Below, piece by piece: positions 1-11,950 of a stretch of 64,000 nt of DNA (positions are counted from its first letter, which is position 1; every line of letters begins with the position of its first letter). The notes under the pieces are model-generated. The model was not told where the DNA came from. It made no database searches and worked only from the letters and a program-made list of their open reading frames with translations. This DNA is from Chamaea fasciata (taxonomy: Eukaryota; Chordata; Aves; Passeriformes; Sylviidae). The position numbers and the translations under genes were made by a program. Location: NCBI GenBank assembly GCA_029207755.1, contig JARCOQ010000004.1, forward strand, positions 40,356,305 through 40,420,304, written 5' to 3'.

Positions 1-299
1 CAGGGAAAAGACAGGTATTCCTGACCCAGGAGGCTGCTGGCTTTCTTTACAGAAAGGGAGCATTTCTTTCTCATGGCCAGCTAGCACCCAGGTCCCTCCC
101 TGCTGAGCTGTCTCCTGGGCAATCAGTTCCATCAGTTCTATCTGAATGGCAACAAAACCTACTCATGTTTCAGCCACTCCTTCCAAGTTTTTTGTCTCAA
201 AATGTGTTGAGGGTGTAGTTGGCTCCATTTTTCCTCAATGTAGATATTAAAATAAGAAAGTAATTTAGGAAGATGTTTTGATTAGCCTAATACTAGTTC
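1..299. other. Unassigned sequence at window edge
   Basis: I see no gene, RNA or recognisable repeat here. CR1 copy A may begin slightly earlier than 300, but similarity words are only clear from about 300 onward. Confidence 0.5.
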
Positions 300-1060
300 A
301 AACAGAAATTTGGCCACACAGATAAGGAGAACTGTTGGAGAATCACTGGCATAAATCTGCTGAGAGTCAACCATGCCTCACCAATACCATTATTTGTGTG
401 AGAACGTGACAGGATGGTTTCTGGATGAGGAGTGAACAGTGGGTACCATTTTCCTCAGTTTTAGCAAAGCTTTTGACTGGCTTTCATTCAGTACTCTCAA
501 ATCCAAGGAAGAATTTTATTGTCTGCATGTGTGCACTCAGAGGGAGCAAACCCTGGCTGGGTGTTGGACTCAGTGCATTTTGGTTAATGCCAGTGTCAAG
601 GGGACTACTGCCAAGCTCTGTACTGGGATAAGTCCTGATTATGACCATGTAACCTGAAGGAGCAGAGGTTGTACTCATGTCAAGCCTGAAGCTGATGCTG
701 AATTAGACAAAGTTTAAAACAAGGAACTCAGCAAGGAAAAATGAAAGTTCTGCCCCTGAGAGGCATAACCCCTCCAGCAGACTGCTTGCTTGGAAGGAGC
801 TCTGGCAGAAGGGCTTGGGATCTGAGTGGGCAGGAAGCTGAGCAGAAACCAGCAGTGTGCCCTGACAGCTGTGAAGGGCAACTGAACTGTCTGAACTAGC
901 CAGTCAGTTAAGGAACAGAATTTTCTCCACTGGTTTGGCAGTTACTGGTCTACACCAAGATACTGCACACAGTTTATGACCCCCAACACCAGAAAGAGAT
1001 TGATAAAATCAAGCCAGATCAGCAGACGGACACTTAGGTTATTAGAACAAAACAATTTCA
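300..1060 (+). mobile_element. CR1 LINE fragment, copy A (decayed ORF2 reverse transcriptase)
   Basis: A degenerate piece of a CR1 non-LTR retrotransposon, read on the plus strand. At 448-477 it translates as IFLSFSKAFD, matching RT motif A of CR1 (normally a VYLDFSKAFD-like string), with the first catalytic Asp replaced by Ser. At about 590-635 the string SVKGTTAKLCTGISP aligns with motif B (family form SGVPQGSVLGP). Further on, nucleotide words at 735-770 (AAAGTTCTGCCCCTGAGAGG) and 860-890 (CAGCAGTGTGCCCTGACAGC) fit the CR1 segment after the FADD motif, and 950-1010 fits the later part of ORF2. The frame is broken by stops and indels, and the 3' end with its short terminal repeat is missing. 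CR1 elements reverse-transcribe at a nicked target and are usually 5' truncated; here both ends are lost. I infer a very old, inactive copy. Confidence 0.75.
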
Positions 1061-4000
1061 GAAAACTCCAAGAAGAGACAATATCTAGGGGAAAAAAACC
1101 CATACCACTATGTTATGCAGAATGCTCATGTATATTCTTGAAAGCAGTGATCTTGAAGGATTAAAAGTCATAGAGACAAATAATTATGTGTAAACTTGTA
1201 TGACTTAAATTCTGAGGTGATATTTACATGTATAAGCAGAGAAATAAAGAGTCAGTAGGAAAAAAGAAGGCACATCAACCTCTAGGTGTGAAATATGACA
1301 TCACTGTCCATAAACTTTTGCAGAGAATTTTTTCCCCATAGCTTTAAAAATATGTGGAAAATTGGAGAAAGCAAATAGTCACACTCTAGAGCAAAAGAAG
1401 CTGTTTTCTTGGTGAGAAACATACAGAGCTATATCAATTTTCTTCGTATCAGTGAAGAGACAGCTTGATTATGGAGTTCAAGTGCTTTAGGGGGGCAAAC
1501 TAGCCGAAACTAAAGAGCCTTCTAAACTACCTGTGAAGTGAGTGAATTGCTGCAAGTTGGAGCCAGTCACATTCAAATGACTGATACAGCACATTTTTAA
1601 ATGATGCTGATTATCTGGAAAAATAATCTACCAATAAAAGTGAGGGATTCTCTATATCTGAGTGAGGAGTTATTCCTTTCTGGGAAATGTTTCGTTGGGC
1701 TTTTGCAGATGTGAGACATAGAGACATTTAGAGAAATCATGAGCTTTTGGCTGGAAAGTGTAATGACATAGAAACTAATCCTGGATTCCATTTGTTGAAA
1801 ATGTCTTACAAAGTGGCAAACCCAAGGTGTTGCAATGGGCTAGGATCAGTAGGCTGACTGGGGTTTGATGGCTTTTTCAGAGGTAACTCAAACATTTGTA
1901 ACTATGTGAGCATACTCTTAATTACAAAAAGTTGTAATGGATTCCATTGAGTGGGAAACAGGTAAAAGATGATGGATAAACAAACATGGTATAATGACCC
2001 TTTCTGGTCTTAAAAATTCTGAATTTGAAAAAAAGCAAAAATTCTATTTTACCTGTGCTTAGAGTACTAAGCTGTATGTTATGTCTAACAGCAATATGAT
2101 GTATTTGATGATTTTTACAACATCTCTGAACCATAGATAAAGTCTGAGCCACAATTGTCATATTTGTTACATGTGATCAGTCTGTGTCAAACAAAACTTG
2201 GATGATAACGTGGAGTCACAGTGGGAGTTTGTTGGGTTTTTGAGGAGGGTGTTTTTGTCTGTGCATCCTGAAAATCACCTTTGCTGTGGCAGCATTTTCA
2301 AGGCAGGCTCACTCATGTGAAATCTCTGCAAGGCAGAGACACAACAAGCACACGGCCCTGGGAGGCTGTCTGCCTGCAGCCGTCCCTGGCAGCTGCGGAG
2401 GCACATCCTGTCAGCCTTGGTGCTGCTGGGGGAGTGCTGTCACCTCCCTCTGCCTTCAGGGTCTGGCAGCTAAAACTTGCAGTGAGAAGGTCATGACAGA
2501 AAACTTGTCTGTAGAAAGAGCCTTCACAGGTTATGCATATTAATCTGAGAGCTCTAAGATGACTCGTCAACGCTGAACATTATGTGCACTAGTTGAACAA
2601 TATGGGCCCTCCACCAATTCACAGGAACTTCCTTGCAATTTAACAAATAAAAAGGGCTGTGATAAAAAAAGGTAAGGATTGCAGGGAAAAGGCAACATTT
2701 ACAGGGATGAAAAGTCATGTTCAGCCCTCACTAAATCAGTCTAACATGCAGGAGGAGGCCTCAGGTGCTCTCTCAGCAGCTAAATATATTGATGGCTTTG
2801 CCTTCTCATAAACATTAATTTCCTTTCTACTGTGACTGTTTTGAACAGAGGTAATTTTTGTTCCTTGGAATACTGATAACTTTCCTGTTGCTGCCCCCAA
2901 ACCAGTGTTTCACTGAGTCCAACTTTATTCACTGCAAATAGCTCTCACACCAGCACTGAATGGGCAGGACAGTGCCTGGTGCTCTCTCTCCTTGGAGAGA
3001 GCTGGACATGGTCACGTTGAAGACCACTGCTTGATTTACATCTTGTGCACAAAACTGAAATTCATTCTGGCTGAGAGAGTCAGCCCCTGCCCGTGATAGT
3101 GCCTGAGAGGCTTGAAACTAATGTCTGTTTCTAAACTTTGATTTTTTCACTTAACACACTTGGTGGGTGCATACTTTCATATTTTATGAGGTGCTTTGTG
3201 TCTGTGGAAGAAATTTAATTTTTTTTTAATGTGCTGAAATATGCCCACAAAAATATATTTAATATGAACACATGAACGGGTACATAGGTCCTCATTAAAC
3301 ATGGAACTAGATGTATATTCCCTTGTACCAGCAAAATTCAACTTACGTATTACCTGAGAGAAGACCTTAGTCACAATTTTATCACAGTTACTCTTTCTAC
3401 TTCTATACTAAAAAAGATATTTCAGAAATACTGGGAATCAAATATGTAATTAAAAAAAAAAAAAAAAAAGAAAAAATATAAACACTACATTTCAAACAGC
3501 AGGGACATTTTTTTCCCCTTTGATTTCTGTTTTCCAGAGCATTGTTACTAATGCAAATTTATGAAATTTAGAGTTGCATCTTTTACTATCAGCAGAGTGA
3601 CTTTATCACTTTGGCTAAACAAAAAGAACCTGGGGGGTAAACCACCTCTGAAATTTTGAGAAATTTGAACTCACATTTTTACCTTTGGGTGTTTTAATGA
3701 CTGCTGATTATTTGATAGTGATTATTCAAAAAGGTTATGTAGATAGCACTTTTTTAACCAATCTTGTGTGCAATAACCAGAATATGCAACATTTTGATCA
3801 ACTTCAGGCTGTCTAATTGAAGTGTAACCATGTCTATCCCTTCAGCTCTCTGAAATAGCAGGAGAAAGTTGGAAAAGTGCTGGAAGAATTTTACCATTCA
3901 GATGTTAGCTTCCCTTTATTCTCTGCTAATGCACTTGAACCTGTGCCTACAGCAAATGCAGGAAGGTAATGGAGTTTATCTCTGCTCAAGGTCACTGCTC

Positions 4001-4364
4001 AGCACTTGTGCTACCTGACATGACCAGGTCCTTCAGAGGTGCAGGCACATGGCTGTAGAGGGCAAAATGATGATGAGATGGATTTATTCACTTGGGGAGT
4101 ACTTATTGCTGAAAAATAAGTTGTGAATACAAGAACATGCATTTTGAGTTAATCACAAAAAGATTTAAACAAATTGAACAGCTTTGAGGATATGGGGAGT
4201 GTAAACCCTCTGATCCTTAGAGGTAGCTGGGGGGGGTTAGAGGAAAAGAGTAAATCAGAGTCCTGTATCTGCAGAGAATGCATTGTGTGTCTCATATGTA
4301 TGTAACAATCTCCCTTGGCAGCTACTCAGAGCTGCAGCTCTCTCAGCAGAACCGCAACAGAAAG
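1061..4364. other. No gene recognised; AT-rich unique-looking DNA
   Basis: No open frame longer than about 85 codons and no recognisable domain. It holds an 18-base A run at 3452-3469 and a small perfect inverted repeat at 2981-3002 (8-base arms GCTCTCTC/GAGAGAGC). The stretch 2350-2460 is locally GC-richer than its surroundings but has few CpGs and no recognisable exon. Confidence 0.5.
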
Positions 4365-4512
4365 AAGAAACAATCAATCAATCAATCAAACAAACAAAAA
4401 AACCCCAAAAAACCAAAAAAACAACACCCCCAAAAAAACCCAAAGCAACATGCCGCCCAAAACAAACCAAAAAATAGAAAAATAACCAATACCAAAACAA
4501 TAAGAGTCTCTA
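4365..4512. repeat. A/C-rich low-complexity tract with (AATC)n
   Basis: A short (AATC)n run at about 4371-4386 leads into a tract that contains only A and C from 4387 to 4444, then stays A/C-rich to about 4512. The strong strand bias creates the 128-codon Lys/Gln/Asn/Pro-rich open frame at 4278-4664, which has no other sign of coding. Confidence 0.75.
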
Positions 4513-7500
4513 GACCATCACCATTCATTTTAACAAAAAAGACTTATGATACAGATATAACAACTGCTAAGAAAACAGATTACATTTATTTGCAAACATG
4601 CAAAGGAAATTTTATATTTATCCTCCTTCTTCTTGTTTTATTTCTAGAGCATATCACAGCATGAAGCAGCTCCACCCTGAAAATGGCACAAAGAACCTTA
4701 GCAGTGGCATTTTAACATTTAGAGTCTGTAGTGATCTTGTTATTTGATTGGATGCAATTAGTATGAGAGACACACGCCTGAATGCACTGAGTTGTGCACT
4801 CTAATGGTCTGACCCATTAAGGGACTTCACTGTGAACTGTATCCTGTTGTACTGCAGGCAAGTAGGGCAGTCGATGACTTCAGTTTTATCACTGAAAAAG
4901 GCAAGAGGTGAGAGGTACTCAGATGATGCTGGCTTTCCCTTTCCCCACTGTGACTGGATCTTCTCTGACTGTTCATGTAAAATTTGTGAACAAGGAGCTG
5001 CCAAATAACATGACTGCAGTCATAATCAGATGTGGGGAAAAAGATCAATAGAGAGAGTTTGTAGAAAACTCTAAGATATTGCGCCAGATGATAAGAATAG
5101 GAAGGCAGCTTGCTCCTACTTGTAGGAGTCTTAGCCTTAGATATCATCCTAGCCAGTGACATTCAATGCTTTATTTTGTCTTTTTTAAATTTTTTTTTTA
5201 ATTTTGAAAGCACGAAACTGAAAATGTTAAAGCATGATAGGAGAGCATAAGTTCTTTGCATTCCACTTCAAGTTCCAGAAAACCAGACCTATTGAAAAAA
5301 TATAATTCTATGAAATTTCCCAGTGTTTACTTCAATTGATGTGTGCTCTTACCACTGAAATAAAAGTTGGCTGCTCACTGAGAGTAGTGCTTCTTATTGC
5401 CTGTATCAAGTTATTGCCTCATATGATGATGATTTGGGTAACAGTGTATTTTCATTATTCACAGTGTCTAGGCAAGACAGGATTCTGTCCCATGGATATA
5501 ATTTCTATTCTTTGTCTTAAAACATTATATAAGCAACGAATAAACTTTAGGCCACACAAATGAATCCACTAAAATTGATACGACAACAAGACAAAAAGTA
5601 GTATTTGCTAGACAGTTACTGATCTTCTGTGATCTCAAAATAAAAACACACAAAAAGAATGCTTATCATTCAACTGTTTTTAAGCAAACTGCAAGTAGTT
5701 ACAGGTTGGGTTGTAAAGATTCTTCTCCAGTTTGTACCATGGAGACTCTGGTGTACAACTGAAATTACATGTAGCTTATTGTACATTTTGAGTCCAAACA
5801 GAGTTTAGTGCCTCAGTTTTCCTTGGAGCTGGCAAATGTGCTCTGTGTGTGTGCATGAAGAGCATCGACCACCTCTTCCCCAAAATATCTGACCAAAATA
5901 CACACAATGTCTTTGTAGATATGTAGAAATATTCAGCATCATGACTGTGTTCAATCACTAGCTCAAGTACAAAGCTCAAGGCTGGTTCCTTAAAGAAAAG
6001 GTATCAGCAAGCTGAAGTATGCAGAGAGGGTGGGAAAAGGCATGAGGGAAACAGATCCTTGTACCTCAGCTGATTTCATCATAGTCTTAATAATGAAGCA
6101 ATGCAGTTTGAAAGACTTAGTTCTGCAAGATTCAGAATTAAACATGGACAAAGAAATTAATTTCCCAATGGAGAGTCACCCAGCACAAACAGAAGTTTCT
6201 GGAAGAAAGCATTGATGAAGGTGACATACCAAAATGCTGCAAGAAGACAACCCACAATAGAAAGCAAACAGATTGAGTTTGAGGTTGAATTTTACATAGG
6301 AAGAAAAGATATTGATCTGGGCAATCTCAAATGTCTTTCAACTCCCTAGGGGGGGGAAAAAGAAAAAAAAAAAGGTTCTAAGGGATTAGGGTAATTTACA
6401 AGAATTTGCTGAAGCTAACACTGCACAGACAAGTAGAGCATGGGCAGTAGCAAGGTGTAATGAGTTCTCTGTGGGCCACTGGACAAGATTACAAGCAAAG
6501 GAAATCAGATTGACAGCCTGAAAAGCAATAGGGCGTGTATTGATTTTTAGCTGGAAAGAAATCAGTGTTTTGCTGCTGACAGTTATTGGTACTGGAGTGA
6601 ATGACATTATGGTGTGAAAAAACATGAAGCTAAGTAGAAGACAATTAAGTGTATGTTAAAAAGTCTGTTAGAGAACCAGACAGAACAGTGGAATGGATGT
6701 AAAATATTCATTTGGAACTTAAAAACTCTCCTACTTCTTGTAAGACTGCACTTACAGGAATAATGGGGGATGAAGACCACTCAACAAAGGTTGGGAAATA
6801 CCCTCTGGCCATGGAATGGTCCTCAGGTGAGTGCTGCTGAGGTTCATTCCGTTTTCCAAGTAGTACAGTACACTTGTGAACTTGGGTTGTATTTATACTA
6901 TTAATTTACATTGTGTTAATAGATTTTGGCTTGGAAAGTATGATAACAGGGACTGTTGCATTAATGACCTCTGGAGATGACAGATGGAGCAGCAGGAAAA
7001 TATCCATTACAGACTGGTGAAATGAGCCAAAATGAAAGGTCTAGATACAAGAAAGAATAATAAAATAAATACTGAAAAGCTTATAATTAAAAAAACCACA
7101 AACCTATATCTGTAAAACTCAATATACCCTGGGAGACAAGCGTCATTGGGAATTCATGCCAAAATCTGAAAGAGATGTTTGAGAAACAACTGAGAATCTG
7201 CTTTGACTGATTTCTGTACCTGATGAGTTTTAAAATATCAACTTATTTCCCTTTCATTTGTAAGATCCTTCTGTACAGATCAAATAATATCTGGAAGGGA
7301 TTGCCCAAAAGAGAATGATATAATTTAGGAATTTGCTTTGGTAAGGCTATAGTTATTGCTTGGAGAATTTCTGTGAGAGAACTGGAGGGGAATTAGTTTA
7401 AATAAGATACTCTAATTACCACAAATACGTTATGAGAATCTGGTCTGAGGGCTAAGAAGACCTGTACACCCTGCAGATCTTAATGTTTTTCATTATTTGT

Positions 7501-10480
7501 GAGAAAAAAAAAATATTTTGCTTTGCTTTTGTTAAATTATGCAGTTACTCAAATAGCTTCTCAATGGGCAACCTTTATGATTGGTGACTTCTTTGGATCC
7601 TGAAAGTCTTCCCTGGGTACTGTGAGACTCCTAAGGGAGCATCAGGGTTTCATCAACTGTGTTATTAATATTTGATTTTTCTCTATAAAATTGGTAATGC
7701 TGCCTTGGGTGATTTATATAAAAATGCAAGTCCTCAAAAGACACATATAAAGTGATAAACCTGAGTAAGTGGCTATATTTGAATTAGAAGATATTTTCTC
7801 ATTTAAAACCAAGTGTACATCAAACAATTTACTGCAAAAGCAACTTGCTAGCCTGCCTGTACTTTTCTTGTGTCCACGTTGCCCTTAAAAAAAAACCCTT
7901 TTATAATTGATAACAAATAGTAAAAGTGAATGAATTTCAGTGGAGTTCCTATCAAAACCAAAGGAGTCACCTTGTTTTTGACTCTACTTCTTGACATTAT
8001 TCCTAATTTAAAAAAAAAAAATCCTAGATGCTGAAATTGGTGTATTTTGAAATAGTTTTGTGATGAAAATTTGGTCCATTTCTGCTGATGCAGAAATTTG
8101 TTACCTCTTTGCATATTGCCTGTAAGTTCTTTTCAGTTAATTTTTATCTCTCTTGTACAGCTTATGTGTTATCAAGGAAAAATGATAGTCTATCATTTTA
8201 TAAGTTGGAAATGGAATGGAGATCGCCATGTAACAGTGTCTTGTTATTCCAAGAAGTTGACAAGATACTGATAAGTGAAAGTTCCCCTCTGCTTATGTTC
8301 CTGTGTACCTCATGCCTACCCCTGTCGAATAGCCGTACTTGTGTTGTGATAGTGGACCTACTTTACTGGAAGGGATATTTTCACCAAAATAATCATTCAG
8401 TGAGGTATTATTTTCTGCAGCAGTTTTGAAAAGTCCTGGAGCAATTATGATGCTATTATGTGCTATCACCATAGGGTAAATAAAAACACTTTAAAACTTG
8501 ATAAAATATATCCTAGACATTCCTTCTAGGACCAAATGATGTTGTTATGACAAAAAAAATTGTATAAGAGATTACCTTCTAAATAGCTACTATGTTGACC
8601 TATTCATTTTCCCTTTGGAAAGGAAGTGAAGTTTTATATGGTCACAGCTTGAGCTGCCTTCTCTAAGTCAAATTCAGTGCCTCTTTTAAGTGGGATAAGA
8701 TTTGATAGATAACATCAGTAGATACCATCTAAAACCATTCCAGTTGAAGTAAAAGGTATCAAAATCACTCAGTATGACAGATAATGATTGCCTTCTGTCC
8801 TGCACATCTATCTCATGCATGTTTTGACTGCTTTTAGAGTTTATTGACAACCATTTTGAGAAACATCTTTAGGTTATGAATATAGGCTGCTGTGCCCACC
8901 ATGACCTTCGTCTGTTTGGCACTACCTTGATAAACATAAGAGAGAAAGTTACAGATAGGAAAATCACAATTATGCTAAACTCTTTAAAAATTTCCTGTGG
9001 AAGGAGTTTATTCTGTGTGTGCAAAAGCAACATATGGTTGGTTGAAATATTGGGAATTTTGTTTCAAAACCACATTGCTACTTTAAAATTATTATCCAAT
9101 CCACAGTCCAGAAGGAGTCATGACACTTATCCAAGTCCAAATGCAGCCAAAGGATGAAAAATGAAGGCCTCTCTGAAAGATTTTATCTGCATTCAGCTTT
9201 TGCAATCAACACGGTAGCTTTCAAATGCTATTTTCATTCATTTGGCCAAGACAGAATTTTTGTTAATATGGAACAATAGACAATGAAGAAACTAATATGA
9301 GTGCCCAGGAAGCAAAGGCAGAAAAAAACTAATAAATGATGTGAAAAATAAGAGTTACTTCACAGTGTATGCTGCAGATGTATTGCAGCTATGAATTAGC
9401 TCCCACCAGTGCAGTTTCTGTCAGTCAGGAGACAGGTCAGCCGTCTGTTCAGCAGCCTGTCCACAGCCTGCTTTGCAAACAGGCATTAAACACAGAGGAA
9501 AACTCTTCCCTGGCTTTTTGTCAATCTTTTTTTGTCAACCTTTTAAGCTGTCTTCATAAAAAAATGAACTTTTATGAAGTTTTCATAAAAAACTCTGTCA
9601 TTTCCACCCCACCTACACAGTTCTCCTGCACACCTGTGTTCTGCACAGTCATCTGAAATGATACGGAAACACCCTGCAAAAAGTATGATTCAAAAACCCA
9701 ATAATCTGGTCACAGCTTCTCATGATTAATGAGAGAGTTATAGGGGTTGATGTCATTTACCTACTGTGTCTTAGTGAAATACAGTATAATGATGTCTCTA
9801 TCTGCTGAAAAAATTTACTGAATTTATTACATTTCACATGTTTTCTTATCAACTCCTGTTGTAGTTTAGCACACCCACTGCAAAGTTTACTGAAAGGTCA
9901 TGTCTGAAACAAGCCTGTTCAGCTTCCAGTGTTTTTGAGTTTTGGATGCAATATGCTGTGGAACTAAACTGGATGTTTCAGCAATTGTTGCTCCATTCCA
10001 TTGAAATGTACCATAATTTTCCAAGTTGTCTCTGCCTTGATATCCTTTTATTGGAAAAAGGCAGCTTTCTGATTTTAATGTAAAGAATTTTCCAGAGCTC
10101 ATCTGCAGAACTCTGAAAATCAGCATGAATAACAACTGACTAAGAGAAAACCCCAGTTTCTCTTTCGGGGTTAATCTGATTTGAATTATTTAGTGCTTAC
10201 TGAAAATTTAAAGTAGGTACTTGGGCAATTTCTATGGATCAAACAAGATGCAATAACTTCTCACTCTATGATAAGCAGTTTGTATGTATAAAACAATTAT
10301 TGCTGCTTTGCATGGCATCCAAACATTCAGTTTTCCTTGGTTTCAGTATGGAAGACTGAAGAGCTGGTATTCTATTATCTCCCTCGCTAGTTTCAAATAA
10401 ATTTGTACTGCTTATAAAATTTTTATTTGTCCTCTGCTTTTTTGCTTCCTGGAAACCTGGAGGGAAGATGATTTTCTGTT
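4513..10480. other. No gene recognised; AT-rich unique-looking DNA
   Basis: I see no coding exon, RNA gene or clear repeat copy. Open frames are all below about 115 codons, overlap one another on both strands and show no family motif. Confidence 0.5.
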
Positions 10481-11950
10481 TCATGGAATCATGGAAACCT
10501 AGACTCATTAAGGTTTAAATAGACCTCTAAGAACATCAAGTTCAATCATCAAGCTAACACCACTATGTTCATGACTAAAACATGTCCCCAGGTTCCACAA
10601 CTACATGCCTTTTGAACTCTTCCAGGGATGGTGATTCAACTACTTCCCAAGCAACCTATTCCAATGCTTTGCAATCCTTTCAGTGAAGAAAATTTTTTAC
10701 TAATATCTAAACTAAACCTCCTCTGGAACAACTTGGGGCTGTTTCCACTTCTCATATGAATTTTTACTTGGGAGAAGATGCTGACCCCCACCTGGCTACA
10801 CTCTCTTTTTAGGTAGTTTGATGAAAGTGATAAGGTCCTCCTGAGCCTCTTTTTCTCCAAGCTAAACACTCCTAAGTTCCTTGAGTATTTATGCTCCAGA
10901 CCCTTCACCAGCTCCATTGCCCTTCTGTGATCATTCTCCAGCACCTCAGTTCTTTCTTGTTATGAGGGAACAAGGTATGTCATCACTAGTGCCCAGTACA
11001 TCTCACTACCTTGATCCTCCTGGCCACACTGTTGCTGACACAGGGTAAGATGCCATTGGCCTTCCTGGCCACCTGGGCACATGCTGGCTCATGTTAAGCC
11101 GCTGTTGACCAGCATCTCCAGTTTCTTTTCCACCAGTGTCTTTACAGTCCCCCTTTCCCAAGCGAGCAGTCTGGGGTTGTTGTGATGAGAACTTCTGACC
11201 CAGCATTTCACCTTGTTGAACCTCATCCATCTGGTTTTGGTCCACAAATCCAGCCTGTCCAGATCCCTTTGCAGAGCCTTCTGGGGCTCCAGCAGATCAA
11301 CACTCTTGCCCAACTTTGCAAATGAGAGGACACTCAATCCTTTTATCTAAATCATTGATAAAGATACTGAACACTTGACACTCAGTACTGTCCCCATCCC
11401 TGAACCCTGAGGAACACTTGTGACTGGGCACAAGTTAGATTTAACTCTGCTCATCACACACTCTGGGCCCAGCCATCCAGCTGATCTTTAACTCAGCCAC
11501 CAGTGCACCCATCCAAACCTTGAGCAGCCAAGTGCTGATGGAAAATGAGAGTATGAGTGTCAAAAGCTTTGATGAAGGCAGGTAGGCATATCAGCAGCCT
11601 TTCCCTCTTCCAGCAATGAGGTTAGCTTGTCACAGAAGGAGGCCAGCTTGGTCAAGCAGGACCTGCCTTTCACAAAACCATGTTCTCTGAGCCTGATCCC
11701 AGGGTCATGCTGTACATGCTACATGATGACACTCAGGGTGATCTTCTCCATAGCCTTCCCTGGCACCAAGGTCAGAGTGGAAAACGTGTAGTTTTCCCGA
11801 TCTTCCTTCCTGTCCTTCTTGTTGGTGTATGTAATATTTGCTAACTTCCAGTCACTTGGGTCCTCCCTGGTTCACCGCGACTGCAGGTTTGAAAATTGAC
11901 TGAAAATTGTTTGGCAAGCTTTTCTGCTGGCTTCCTCAAGACTGGTAGCT
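10481..11950 (-). mobile_element. CR1 LINE fragment, copy B, with intact-style 3' end
   Basis: A 5'-truncated CR1 element on the minus strand. Its 3' end lies at 10481 and shows the CR1 terminal short repeat, seen on the plus strand as TCATGGAATCATGG. The word at 10610-10650 is the usual CR1 segment before the 3' UTR. Upstream in the element, 11308-11328 reads LSFAKLG on the minus strand, aligned with the RT motif C string FADDTKLG: the catalytic DDT residues are deleted. About 11385-11405 reads PQGSGMGT, the motif B remnant of PQGSVLGP. Motif A near 11556-11580 (SKAFD) is frameshifted by one base. Similarity fades at about 11950. The 1.47 kb length fits the usual 5' truncation of CR1 by incomplete reverse transcription. 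The element cannot encode a working RT. Confidence 0.9.

Noticed and set aside
4278..4664. 128-codon Lys/Gln/Asn/Pro-rich frame
   Set aside because: It comes from the A/C-only tract. The low-complexity composition explains the lack of stops.
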